64,000 nucleotides of DNA from Crocosphaera sp. (GTDB lineage: Bacteria; Cyanobacteriota; Cyanobacteriia; Cyanobacteriales; Microcystaceae), in assembly GCF_030064895.1 (NCBI RefSeq), contig NZ_JASJEB010000022.1, positions 1 through 64,000 of the forward strand. Reading direction: 5' to 3'. Of this stretch, positions 45,105 to 54,778 are shown piece by piece (positions within the stretch are counted from its first letter, which is position 1; each line of letters starts with the position of its first letter). The notes under the pieces were generated by a model that worked only from the letters and a program-made list of their open reading frames with translations, was not told the origin of the DNA and did no database searches. The position numbers and the translations under genes are program-made.

Positions 45105-47453
45105 ATGATTCAGCTTTTAATTAAATTAAGAAAACTTATCTTTTTAATCCTTTTAAGCGTAATTCTTTTGGCTGTTGGAATCCAGCCATCCATGTCCCAT
45201 AGACCCCACGATGTGGTAGACAGAATAGAATTATCACCAACTTACGAGGAGGATCAAACCGTCTGGATTATTGTTAGAAGTAATCTTTTTAAGTCAGTTG
45301 ACGGAGGAGAAAATTGGCAAAGAATTACTAACGGAATAGATAATCAAACTCCAAATAATCTCTCAGACCTAGATATGTTTGCTCAAAGTAAAGATATCCT
45401 ATTTCTATCTACCAATGGTGATGGAATATATAAGTCTCAAGATGGAGGAATTTCTTGGCAAAAAGTCAATCAAGGGTTAGAAACACTCAAAATTGATTCA
45501 GTAGTTATCTCACCCAATGATTCTAACTTAGTTTTAGCAAAGGGGACTGAAGGAGGATTATTTAAAACAAATAACGGGGGTACAAATTGGACTTCTGTAA
45601 TCGATGAAAATACAAAACTTACTGCTGTAGCTTTTTTACCCAACAACGATAGTCAAATTATTTTAGGTGACAATAAAGGCAATTTATATCTGTCTGAGGA
45701 TAAGGGTGAAAATTGGCAGATTATGGGCAACTCCCCGGATAATAATCTCATAAATGCTCTGGCCATTTCACCTAATTTTGCCAATGACAAAATGATTCTC
45801 ATTGGAACCGATAAAGGTATTTTTAAAAGTGTTGACCTTGGTAAGTCTTTTGTTAGTATAAGTGAAGAAAATTTAGATAATAATATTAGGGACATTGTGA
45901 TAAAAGATGTAGAAAATAATAGCTTGAAAATTTTTGTTTCTACCGCAGATATGGGAGTATTTCAATCTGAGGATGAAGGAGAAAATTGGAAAAAAATAAA
46001 TCAGGGTTTAACCAAAGATGGGCAAGCTGATGAATTCAAAGTTCCCCATTTTTATGAGCTAGGTATTCCTCCTACCTTCAGCCAAGATGGAGTGATATTT
46101 GTCGGTGGTTTCAATGGATTGTTCAAATCTCAAAATAGTGGTGAAACTTGGCAAGAACTAGAAACCTTGTCAGGAGGAATAGTTGCCAACTTAGGGATAT
46201 CTCCTAACTACAAAAACGACTCTACTCTAGGGGTTGTTACTTATGTTGGTAATGCTTATCTTAGTTCAGATGGTGGCAATACTTGGAAAACCATTAATAA
46301 GGGATTAGAACCCCCTCGCTTTACTAGACAATTCAACTTTACTGGACAAGATCCTCGCCGCTTTTTTGATGTCGCTTTTTCTCCTAACTATGAATCTGAT
46401 GGCAATATTTTTGCCTCTGTTCTTTGGGAAAACTTTTTAAGGTCTACTAATAGAGGCCAGAATTGGCAAATTGTGGGCCTTCCCGGTGCAAAAGGCCAAT
46501 CACTTCGAGGATTTAGCATTGTTCCTTCCCCTGGTTTTGCGCAAGATAACACTGTCTATGTTGCTACCATGTATGGTTTAATTATGCGCTCAACAGATGG
46601 GGGTCAAAACTTTTCTGTCATGTCAGCCATTGACAGTTATAAGATTAACGAACCCCTAGCTATAGTAATATCCCCTAATTTTCCTACTGACAAAACCCTG
46701 TATGCTTCAGGGGTGAAAGGAATTTATAAAACCACAGATGAGGGTAAGACATGGCAAGCTACAACGGAAAAAACCCCTTTAGAAAATCTCTTTTATTTTC
46801 AGTTGGCCATATCACCAAATTATGAAAGCGATCGCACGGTAATAGCTGGGACGGAACAAGGGGTTTATATAAGCAAAGATGCAGGAGAAACCTGGGTTAA
46901 GTTGACAAATACAAGCTATGGAGATAATGAACATGTTCAAGCTTTAGCCATTTCCCCAAACTATGAAAATGACCAAACTTTTGTAGTCAGTATCAGAGCA
47001 AAAGGACTGTTTAAAACCGTTGATGGAGGCGAAACCTTTGAGAAAATTGGGGATAATGCCCTTACTTTTTCAAGAATGAATAATATTCCTTATCGGGGTC
47101 AAGCAATACAGTTTTCCCCTTCTTATGCTGAGGATAATACTCTTTATGGTTTTGGGGGAACCAATACAGAAATTTATAGATCCACCGATGCTGGCAATAC
47201 TTGGGAGACCATTACTATTCCCGTAAATACTAATGATAATTATGATTTAATAACTTGGGGAAGTCTGTTCTTTCTAGTTTATCGAGGTCCCATAGCGAGA
47301 GTCGTTGCTGCAGCAGTGGTTGCTATATTTAGCTATTTTATTTTAGGATATTTAGGATTAGAGAAAAAACTGCCTTTGAGTAAGCTACAAATTAAATTAA
47401 TAGGAACATTTGTAACCTTTATTGTGGCATTCCTGATCTTGTTTAAATTATGA
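45105..47453 (+). CDS. BNR/Asp-box repeat beta-propeller protein
   Basis: A 782-residue protein. A signal peptide or anchor (about 6-32) is followed by many BNR/Asp-box repeats, seen as S(T)DGGxxW in SVDGGENW, SQDGGISW, TNNGGTNW, SEDKGENW, SSDGGNTW and STDAGNTW, so a sortilin-like or WD-like propeller is expected. The C-terminus has two hydrophobic helices. It is exported or membrane bound. It is too long and too rich in propeller repeats to be the photosystem II factor Ycf48, although the repeat type is similar. Confidence 0.7.
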   Translation: MIQLLIKLRKLIFLILLSVILLAVGIQPSMSHRPHDVVDRIELSPTYEEDQTVWIIVRSNLFKSVDGGENWQRITNGIDNQTPNNLSDLDMFAQSKDILFLSTNGDGIYKSQDGGISWQKVNQGLETLKIDSVVISPNDSNLVLAKGTEGGLFKTNNGGTNWTSVIDENTKLTAVAFLPNNDSQIILGDNKGNLYLSEDKGENWQIMGNSPDNNLINALAISPNFANDKMILIGTDKGIFKSVDLGKSFVSISEENLDNNIRDIVIKDVENNSLKIFVSTADMGVFQSEDEGENWKKINQGLTKDGQADEFKVPHFYELGIPPTFSQDGVIFVGGFNGLFKSQNSGETWQELETLSGGIVANLGISPNYKNDSTLGVVTYVGNAYLSSDGGNTWKTINKGLEPPRFTRQFNFTGQDPRRFFDVAFSPNYESDGNIFASVLWENFLRSTNRGQNWQIVGLPGAKGQSLRGFSIVPSPGFAQDNTVYVATMYGLIMRSTDGGQNFSVMSAIDSYKINEPLAIVISPNFPTDKTLYASGVKGIYKTTDEGKTWQATTEKTPLENLFYFQLAISPNYESDRTVIAGTEQGVYISKDAGETWVKLTNTSYGDNEHVQALAISPNYENDQTFVVSIRAKGLFKTVDGGETFEKIGDNALTFSRMNNIPYRGQAIQFSPSYAEDNTLYGFGGTNTEIYRSTDAGNTWETITIPVNTNDNYDLITWGSLFFLVYRGPIARVVAAAVVAIFSYFILGYLGLEKKLPLSKLQIKLIGTFVTFIVAFLILFKL

Positions 47454-47611
47454 TCTGCTAGTGTCCGATTACTAGCTAATTTTTGGGGAGTATCCCATTT
47501 TTGTAATAACTTATTTTCTTGACGGAAAATTGTAGATTGTATATTGCAGATTGAGTAAATAGCTTTATCTTTTAATCTGATTTAGACATATAGCAGTTCT
47601 GCACGGTAAGG

Positions 47612-48358
47612 TTATTCAATGATTAGTTTTTCTGTTAGTAATTCCCGCAGTTTAGACAAGGGATCTGAGAGATTAAATACTCTTAACTCTCCCATTGCGA
47701 TTAAAGAGGCTATTTCTTGACGCACTTCTTGTTCTGGGTGGGAGAGGGAAGTAGCGATTTCATCAGCTAAACGACCACTTTCAGCAATTACAATCAAAGG
47801 ACGATGGAATTTGACGTTTTCCGTGGCATCTACTAAAGCAATGGCTCCACCGTTAATTAAAACGGTAACGGAAGGATGTTCTCCTGCCAAAACGCTGGCT
47901 ATCTGGGCCAACCAAGGGGACTCGTCTCCCCACTTAGAACCTGGAACTAATAAAAAATGGGTATGATGGGGTTCGAGTGTAGCAGCCTCAGAAGAAGAGT
48001 TAGAATGATGAGGGAACTTTACTAAGCCGATGGGAGAAACTCCAATAAGAGGGAATGTCCCTTTAACTTGGTTTCTAGCTTTACCCATTAAACCCATAAC
48101 TCCACTGTCAGTTCCTCCATCAACGACGCATAAACCTAATTCTTTTGCTAGAGGGGCTAAGACTTCTACAAATAAACGCTCCAGACGCACCAAATCTGGC
48201 TGACTAATTTGACTGGCACCACCAATAACCACCAAAACGGGAGAGCGTTTCTTCAGGTTGATTGTTGATAAGGCAGTGCTTATCTCTTGTCCAGCTTGAA
48301 TTTTAAGGACTTCTGCTGTGGATTGATTGTCGAAGGTTAGAGTAAAACTTGTTTCCAT
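47612..48358 (-). CDS. LSDAT/SLOG nucleotide-sensor protein (TRPM-like prokaryotic family)
   Basis: A 248-residue cytosolic protein. VLVVIGGASQIS, VVDGGTDSGVMGLMGKAR, HTHFLLVPGSKWGDESPW and VTVLINGGAIALVD match the LSDAT_prok version of the SLOG Rossmann-like fold. SLOG proteins bind nucleotides or NAD-derived signals; one appears as the sensor in ThsA of Thoeris defence systems. Here it stands alone without a fused effector. It is 2.3 kb from the TIR-WD40 gene, which could make such a signal. Confidence 0.7.
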   Translation of the reverse strand: METSFTLTFDNQSTAEVLKIQAGQEISTALSTINLKKRSPVLVVIGGASQISQPDLVRLERLFVEVLAPLAKELGLCVVDGGTDSGVMGLMGKARNQVKGTFPLIGVSPIGLVKFPHHSNSSSEAATLEPHHTHFLLVPGSKWGDESPWLAQIASVLAGEHPSVTVLINGGAIALVDATENVKFHRPLIVIAESGRLADEIATSLSHPEQEVRQEIASLIAMGELRVFNLSDPLSKLRELLTEKLIIE

Positions 48359-48541
48359 CTGAGGAAATTGAGAGACTAACTCGTTTGATTGTAGAACACC
48401 AAGTAGCTATGTTTTGACATACTCCCTAGGAATGAGATCCGCAGGATTTTACCATAAAACATGATGAACTATTTAGGAGGCTGCCATCAACCCCAAACAC
48501 AGGGACGCATCGTAGATACTTTTTGTTCTGCTTTCATCAAA

Positions 48542-49234
48542 TTAATCCAAAACAGGCTCATTGGCAATATTTTCTAAGCCCGCATTAGTTAATAAGTTAA
48601 CCCACTGTTCCCGTTGGGAGACAGTATTAGACAAAAGATCATACCAACGATTCTCAATAGGAAAAGCATTCTCATCAACTCGCCGAACAGTTCCCTCAAC
48701 CGAAATTTGCACATCATCAGCACAGAGTATACGTAAATACCAACGATAATCTGTGTTGGACATTAACTCTTTGGTTGCCTGGATAGAGATAATTCCGGCT
48801 TGACTAGGTAAAGAAACCTGAAATTTCTCAACTTGTTCATCTTCTTCTACCTTATTTAAAACAAATGTTGCGTTTTGATTGGTTGCTATAGGGGATATAT
48901 AGAACCAAAATGTTGGTTTTGATTGAGCCGTAAACCCTCGACTGTCTGAGGGAGCAACAGCTTGAATATTTAAGAACTGATCAGGACAACTCTTACGTAC
49001 AGGTATGGGTGTGGTTTGCCCTTGGGGTAATTCTGAGATATTAGGAGGTGCTTCATAGACTCTTCCTGCTCCTTGTTGTCCAGGCCCACGGGGACCACCT
49101 GGTTGATTGGGGTTTTGAAATTGAGCTAGGAGTAGATTAGAAGACTCATTGTTTGGCAAAGATTGAGCTTGTACATTGCCAATTGGTAAAAAAAGACTGG
49201 TGAAACTTAAAGCGAGCGCAATTTTGTTTTTCAT
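48542..49234 (-). CDS. DUF928 family exported protein
   Basis: A 230-residue protein with a signal peptide (cleavage near VQAQ). The beta-rich mature part (TAQSKPTFWFYISPIA and TDYRWYLRILCADD) is the DUF928 family, which is limited to cyanobacteria and recurs next to CHAT-TPR and CHASE2 genes. Residues 34-60 (LLLAQFQNPNQPGGPRGPGQ region) have a close parallel in the PEP-CTERM protein at 58121. Function unknown. The gene is 55 bases downstream of the CHASE2 gene on the same strand. Confidence 0.7.
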   Translation of the reverse strand: MKNKIALALSFTSLFLPIGNVQAQSLPNNESSNLLLAQFQNPNQPGGPRGPGQQGAGRVYEAPPNISELPQGQTTPIPVRKSCPDQFLNIQAVAPSDSRGFTAQSKPTFWFYISPIATNQNATFVLNKVEEDEQVEKFQVSLPSQAGIISIQATKELMSNTDYRWYLRILCADDVQISVEGTVRRVDENAFPIENRWYDLLSNTVSQREQWVNLLTNAGLENIANEPVLD

Positions 49235-49289
49235 GATCTTTTGTTAAGACAATCACATTAATCTTAACTTACATGAATATTTATTGCTT

Positions 49290-50600
49290 TTATCTAATAG
49301 CTGAACTCTGATTACTGAGGGCTGAATGCTTACTAGAAAATTGGTGATAAATTAGAGAGTTAATGCTCATGACCATTAAGGATAGAAGAACAGGGATTAA
49401 GGGAATCCATCCCCCATAGATAAAGAGAAAGAAATTAACTGCTGTCAATAAACAAGCACTACCAAAGATGCTAAAAAGTTGCCATTTTTTGCCTGTAAAA
49501 AAACTAGGAATAGCAGACCAAAACCAGATCCAGATAAACTCTAGCAATCCCGACCAAAACCAAAGTAAAGGGCGATTATCTAGGACTGCACTAAGCATTT
49601 GACTAATCATTTGAGCTTGAACAAAAACCCCATAGGTCATTAATTGCGACCTATCATTATAAGGAGTCTTTAATTCATCTTGATCAGGAACAGTTGTCCC
49701 GATTAAAACTAAACGATTTTTGAAAATTTCCCCTTTAATTTCGCCTTTTAATAATGACCGAAGCGGTATTTTAAAAGCAATTTCTTCTGGAGATTTTAAG
49801 GCACGATAATTAAGTAAAATTTGACGGCCTCCAGCGTCAACTCCTTGATAACCACTACTATGGGATGAAATATACTTGAAAACTACTGTTTTGGGTAAAC
49901 TATTGGCTGGTGCATTAGTTTTATATTCAGTAATGTTAACGCCAATTGTATCAAAACTAATATTGTATAAACTTCCTTGATTTAGAGAACTAATATAATG
50001 AGCAAACACTAAGAAATTAAATGAATATTTAGCTTGACACAAAGAAGGAAGGGGAGGAGTCATATTAATTAATTGACGACGAATAATATCAGATTCATCA
50101 GCAACTAAATCACTAAATCCTATCTGTTCCGATTTTAAACTCTCTGGGGGTCTAATTCCAAGAAAGTTAGCATTAGGAAAACCAACTCTACACACCATGT
50201 AGAGGTTTTGTTGTTCTTGAAAAAGGTTTAGTAATTGTTTGTTTTCTATTTTAATATCTCGATAAATATCAATACCAATGGTTTGTACTTCATATTGATT
50301 AAGTTTTTGTAGGACCTGAAGTAAAGCTTGATCTGATAATGAACCATTCAGTTTCCAACCCAGAGATTGTTGATAGTTAATATCTTCTTGATCGATAGTA
50401 ATAATTAGCAAACGGGGATCGGGTTTTTCGGGTAAAATAAATGCTCGGAAACGAAAAAATTGATCTAATGCCCATAATTCACTAGACTGTAATAAACTTC
50501 CGTAGCGAATACCAAAAATTAATCCTGTGACAATGATACTGGAAAGAAACAAGGGAATCGAAATCTTATCTGATAGCCATTGTGGAAATTTTATTTTCAA
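49290..50600 (-). CDS. CHASE2 sensor protein without output domain
   Basis: A 436-residue membrane protein. A first helix (about 15-32) leads into an extracytoplasmic CHASE2 domain (FRFRAFILPEKPDPRLLII, DQEDI, then LVLIGTTVPDQDELKTPY), and three closely spaced helices end the protein near residue 425. CHASE2 normally feeds a kinase, cyclase or phosphatase; none follows here. The gene is divergent from the TIR-WD40 gene, with 53 bases between start codons, so a shared promoter region is likely. Confidence 0.8.
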   Translation of the reverse strand: MKIKFPQWLSDKISIPLFLSSIIVTGLIFGIRYGSLLQSSELWALDQFFRFRAFILPEKPDPRLLIITIDQEDINYQQSLGWKLNGSLSDQALLQVLQKLNQYEVQTIGIDIYRDIKIENKQLLNLFQEQQNLYMVCRVGFPNANFLGIRPPESLKSEQIGFSDLVADESDIIRRQLINMTPPLPSLCQAKYSFNFLVFAHYISSLNQGSLYNISFDTIGVNITEYKTNAPANSLPKTVVFKYISSHSSGYQGVDAGGRQILLNYRALKSPEEIAFKIPLRSLLKGEIKGEIFKNRLVLIGTTVPDQDELKTPYNDRSQLMTYGVFVQAQMISQMLSAVLDNRPLLWFWSGLLEFIWIWFWSAIPSFFTGKKWQLFSIFGSACLLTAVNFFLFIYGGWIPLIPVLLSLMVMSINSLIYHQFSSKHSALSNQSSAIR

Positions 50601-50653
50601 GGTATTAAACTTAAATAGTTGATGATGGTAAATAATTGGATAGGAGAGAAAGG

Positions 50654-53600
50654 ATGAACCAAGACTTTTTTGACGCTTTTATATCCTATGGAAGAGCAGA
50701 TAGTAAAGATTTTGCTATCGAACTACATAGGAGTTTGGAATCTCAGGGTTATGATCTTTGGTTGGATCAAAATGACATTCCTTTTGGGGTTGATTTTCCC
50801 GAAGAAATCAAACAGGGAATTGCTAAATCTCAAAATTTTCTTTTCATTATCTCTCCCCATGCTATCCACTCTCCCTATTGTAAAGAAGAAATTGATTATG
50901 CTGTTAAATATAACAAACGTATTTTACCTTTACTGCACGTAGAAAAAATCAATAAACAGATTTGGCAACAACGTAATCCTAAGGGAGAAGACCAAGATTG
51001 GCAAGAATATTGTTCCCAAGGCAAACATTCTAGTTTCACACAGATGAGTGAGGATATTTCTAAGGTAAACTGGATTTATTTTCGGGAAGAAATGGATGAT
51101 TTTGAAACATCTCTTACTGCTTTGGTGGAGGTTTTACAACGGGATCAAGATTATGTTTATCAACATACTAAATTACTCAATCAAGCTTTGCAATGGGAAA
51201 CCCATAAAAAACAATCTCAATATCTACTAATTGGACAAGAAAGACGCAATGCAAAGCAGTGGTTAAAACGAAATTTTTTTCATCAACAATCTCCTTGTGA
51301 GCCAACATTTCTTCATTGTGAATTTATTGGGGAAAGTGAAAAAAATGCTCATCGTGATCTGGCAAAAATATTTATTAGTTATCTAGAGCAAGATCAATTA
51401 TTTGTGGACAGAATTTGTCGTACTCTCATGCAAAATGGTCACACGCTCTGGAAAAGAATAACAGATATAAAAAATTCAGAAACTGCTTACTCAAAAAATC
51501 TAGATAGAATTGAAAAATCTGACAATTTCATTTATATTTTTTCTCGAAATTTATTAGATAATAGTTCAGAACAAGAACTATGGGAACAAGAATTAAAATA
51601 CGCTTTATTTCTCAACAAAAGAGTTTTTGTTATTCACTTAGATACGAAAGATTTCGGGGAATTATATTCACTGCTTTCTGAGACAGAAATTCTCGACTTT
51701 TCTGACTATAAAAATGAGGAGCAATATAAAAAAGATACCGATGAATTAATTAAAATGATTCTAGAAGAAAGCGATTATTATCAACAACACAAAATTTTAT
51801 TAGTAAAAGCACTGCAATGGGAAAAGCAAAATAAATATCCAACTCTTCTCCTTAGAGGAAAAAGTCTTAAGAAAGCGATGATTTGGTTAGAAACAGCCAA
51901 GAAATACTCACGTAATCAACCCATTTCCCTACAAAAAGATTATATTTTAACTAGCTCCAAACAACCCACCGTTACTAGCTTTGATGTTTTTATAGCACAC
52001 GCTTATTGTGATGTAGATTTTGCAGATCAGTTAAATGATGCTTTAGAAATTCAGGGAAAAACCTCTTATTTTGAACCCCAAAACTCAGAAAATACCAATC
52101 ATGAAGAAATAGAAATAAAAGAAATAATTAATCGTTGTGATAATTTTATTTTAATTGTTTCTCCTGACTCCAAAAATCTAGAAGATTGTCAAGAAGAAAT
52201 CGATTATGCTCAAAGTCTTAACAAAAGAATTATAATAGTTTTCTACTGTTTTAAAGAAGAACCAAACATTACTGTTGAAGGTCAAGAAACAATCTACTTT
52301 TCGAGAAATCAAGCCAACTTTTTTAGTAAATTCAACGAATTAATCAGAGTTTTAGAAACAGATCGCTCTCATGTTCATAGTCATACTAAATGTTCAGCCA
52401 GAGCCTTAGAATGGGAGAGAAATAATCGTCATGAAGACTATCTACTAAGAGGTAACGAATTAGTAATTACTCAAACCTGGTTCAACGAAACTAACACTAA
52501 TCAAAAAAAACCAAAAATCACCAACTTACAACAAGAATTTATTCAAGAAAGTCAAAAACTACAACATCGCCTCAAATTTCAAGAAGAATTAGAACGTCAA
52601 CAAAAATTAAAACAAGCGCGACGCATTACTTTAGGTTCTATTATTGCAGGAATAATCTTAGCTTGCTCAACCGCTATTACCCTGATAGAACTAAGACAGG
52701 CCGACATTAATCATATCAAAACTATCATAGTCTCCTCTCAAGCTGACTTAGAATCAGGATATGCTTTAGACGCTCTTGAAAAAAGTTTACAGGCACACCA
52801 AGATGCCAAAAACCATTGGACAAAACGAATCTCATGGTTGCTACCCATCACAAAACTTCCTGACTCCTTGCATAATGACATTTTTGATACCATCAGACAA
52901 GCCAGCAATGAAGTTAGAGAAAAAAGGATTACCATTGAGACTCGATCCGGTTTAAGTACCTTAGCAGTCAGTTCCCAAGAAAAAATTCTCGCTACAGGTT
53001 CTCAACAAGGGGTAGTCAAACTTCATAATATCCAAGAAAATTTTCAACTCTTAGACGCACAACCAATTCCCTACGGCGACAAAATCACTGATCTCAGTTT
53101 TAGTCCCGATGGCCAAAAATTAGCGATCGCCTCTTGGAGAACTTTAGTACGCATCTGGGATCTAGAAAACAATTATTATATTGAAACTTTACCCCATGAT
53201 AGTTGGATTAATCGTCTCAGTTTTAGTCCCGATGGTAAACAACTGGCCACCGCTTCTATGCAGGGAAAAATCACTCTCTGGCGTGTCCCCGACAATAATG
53301 GGACAAAAATGGAGAAACAAGGAGAATTTACCGTAAATGGCCAGGCCATCGCCCTTCATTTTAGTCAAGATAGTCAATATTTAGCAGTGGGAACCAATCA
53401 AGGTCAAGTTGTCATCAGTCAACGCCAAGGCCAGCCTATCAGTGAATTTACTGTTAATAGTGCCGTTAACGATGTCGCCTTTAGTCCCGATGATAGCCTC
53501 TTAGCTGTAGCTACCGAGGAAGGAAGAGGAGAACTGTGGCAGTGGCAAACCCAGGAGCAAATTAGCCAATTAGAAGGGCATACAAACCGCCTCAACGCCA

Positions 53601-54778
53601 TCATTTTTAGTCCTGATGGTCAACAGCTTGCCACCGCCTCAGAAGACACCACAGTGCGCCTCTGGGACCTCTCTGGGAAGAGTTTAGAGATATTCCCCGG
53701 CCATAAAGACGGAGCAACGCAACTAAAATATATTAGGGATAATTTAGTGGCAACAGCAGCCGATGGAACTTTGCATCTATGGGATTTAACCTGGAAAAAA
53801 TTACCCCAATTACAAGGCCATATTCAAAGCGTCTATCAAGTTAAATTCAGCCCTGATGGAGAAAATATTGCCACTGCTTCGGCCGATGAAACAGCCCGTT
53901 TATGGAATTTGCAAGGGGAACAATTAGGAATTTTTTCCCATGAGGGACCAGTTACCAGCATCAGTTTTAACGCTGATAGTCAACTGCTGTTAAGCGGTGC
54001 AGCAGATGGTATTGCCCGTATTTGGAATCTTGAAGAACAAATCTCACAAGGTTCTGTTTTAGAAGGTTATAGCGATCAATTTTTTCGGGTTAGTTTTAAT
54101 CCCAAACACTCCTATTGGGTTGCCGGGGCGACTCATGGAGAAATTAGAGCTTATCATGATCAAACCAATAAATTGACGTATCAAACAACTTCTGACTTAA
54201 TCACCGATCTCAGTTTTAGTTCTGATGGTCAACGTTTGGCCACTGCTTCTTTTGCTGAGGGTGTTTTGATTTGGAATACTGAAGAACTTTTGAACCCTTC
54301 TTCCAAAGCTAAACCGCAAACATTACCATTTTTCCAGCCAACTAGCATTGCTTTTAATTCTCAAAATCAAATGTTAGCTATTAGTTCCAAAGACGGATAT
54401 ATTAGTCTTTGGAATTCTCAAAACAAGAGAATTAGAAAATGGCTTGCTCATCAAGATAGTATTCTCAGTGTTAGTTTTAGTCACGATGGTCAATATCTGG
54501 CTACCGGTTCTTGGGATGGAACCGCTCGTTTATGGAATCTTCAAGGGGAAAGATTAGCTCAATTTACCAGCAATGCTGGCCCAGTTTTTAGTGTTGCTTT
54601 TAGTCCCAATGATCTGTGTTTAACTGAAATATTGGGCAAAAAAATTAAAGGAGATTGTCTAGCAACAACTTCTGCTGAGGGAACTGTTTATATATGGCGA
54701 GTAGAAAGCGAAGAAGAACTTCTACAAAGAGCCATTAAAGCCAATTCCCAACGAGTGTATAAGCAGACCAAATATTAG
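50654..54778 (+). CDS. Triple-TIR, transmembrane, WD40 protein
   Basis: A 1374-residue protein. Three TIR domains begin at about 4 (FDAFISYGRAD), 238 (AKIFISYLEQD) and 443 (FDVFIAHAYCD). The first and third keep YCKEEID and CQEEIDYA glutamates at the NADase position, while the second reads ELWEQELKYA. Each is followed by a helical module with an HTxLLxxALxWE-like motif (about 170, 377 and 576). A hydrophobic helix lies at about 658-680 (ITLGSIIAGIILACSTAI), and 14 WD40 repeats (about 750-1370) follow. The basic KQARR flank predicts the N-terminus inside, with the propellers outside. ATG 54 kb start is set by AGGAGAGAAAGG at 50642. Confidence 0.85.
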   Translation: MNQDFFDAFISYGRADSKDFAIELHRSLESQGYDLWLDQNDIPFGVDFPEEIKQGIAKSQNFLFIISPHAIHSPYCKEEIDYAVKYNKRILPLLHVEKINKQIWQQRNPKGEDQDWQEYCSQGKHSSFTQMSEDISKVNWIYFREEMDDFETSLTALVEVLQRDQDYVYQHTKLLNQALQWETHKKQSQYLLIGQERRNAKQWLKRNFFHQQSPCEPTFLHCEFIGESEKNAHRDLAKIFISYLEQDQLFVDRICRTLMQNGHTLWKRITDIKNSETAYSKNLDRIEKSDNFIYIFSRNLLDNSSEQELWEQELKYALFLNKRVFVIHLDTKDFGELYSLLSETEILDFSDYKNEEQYKKDTDELIKMILEESDYYQQHKILLVKALQWEKQNKYPTLLLRGKSLKKAMIWLETAKKYSRNQPISLQKDYILTSSKQPTVTSFDVFIAHAYCDVDFADQLNDALEIQGKTSYFEPQNSENTNHEEIEIKEIINRCDNFILIVSPDSKNLEDCQEEIDYAQSLNKRIIIVFYCFKEEPNITVEGQETIYFSRNQANFFSKFNELIRVLETDRSHVHSHTKCSARALEWERNNRHEDYLLRGNELVITQTWFNETNTNQKKPKITNLQQEFIQESQKLQHRLKFQEELERQQKLKQARRITLGSIIAGIILACSTAITLIELRQADINHIKTIIVSSQADLESGYALDALEKSLQAHQDAKNHWTKRISWLLPITKLPDSLHNDIFDTIRQASNEVREKRITIETRSGLSTLAVSSQEKILATGSQQGVVKLHNIQENFQLLDAQPIPYGDKITDLSFSPDGQKLAIASWRTLVRIWDLENNYYIETLPHDSWINRLSFSPDGKQLATASMQGKITLWRVPDNNGTKMEKQGEFTVNGQAIALHFSQDSQYLAVGTNQGQVVISQRQGQPISEFTVNSAVNDVAFSPDDSLLAVATEEGRGELWQWQTQEQISQLEGHTNRLNAIIFSPDGQQLATASEDTTVRLWDLSGKSLEIFPGHKDGATQLKYIRDNLVATAADGTLHLWDLTWKKLPQLQGHIQSVYQVKFSPDGENIATASADETARLWNLQGEQLGIFSHEGPVTSISFNADSQLLLSGAADGIARIWNLEEQISQGSVLEGYSDQFFRVSFNPKHSYWVAGATHGEIRAYHDQTNKLTYQTTSDLITDLSFSSDGQRLATASFAEGVLIWNTEELLNPSSKAKPQTLPFFQPTSIAFNSQNQMLAISSKDGYISLWNSQNKRIRKWLAHQDSILSVSFSHDGQYLATGSWDGTARLWNLQGERLAQFTSNAGPVFSVAFSPNDLCLTEILGKKIKGDCLATTSAEGTVYIWRVESEEELLQRAIKANSQRVYKQTKY

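Noticed and set aside
45105..47453. Photosystem II assembly factor Ycf48
   Set aside because: The repeats are similar, but the protein is more than twice as long and carries C-terminal membrane helices.
48359..48541. IS200-like end (TTTTGACATACTCCC near 48412-48426)
   Set aside because: No transposase fragment or matching second end was found.
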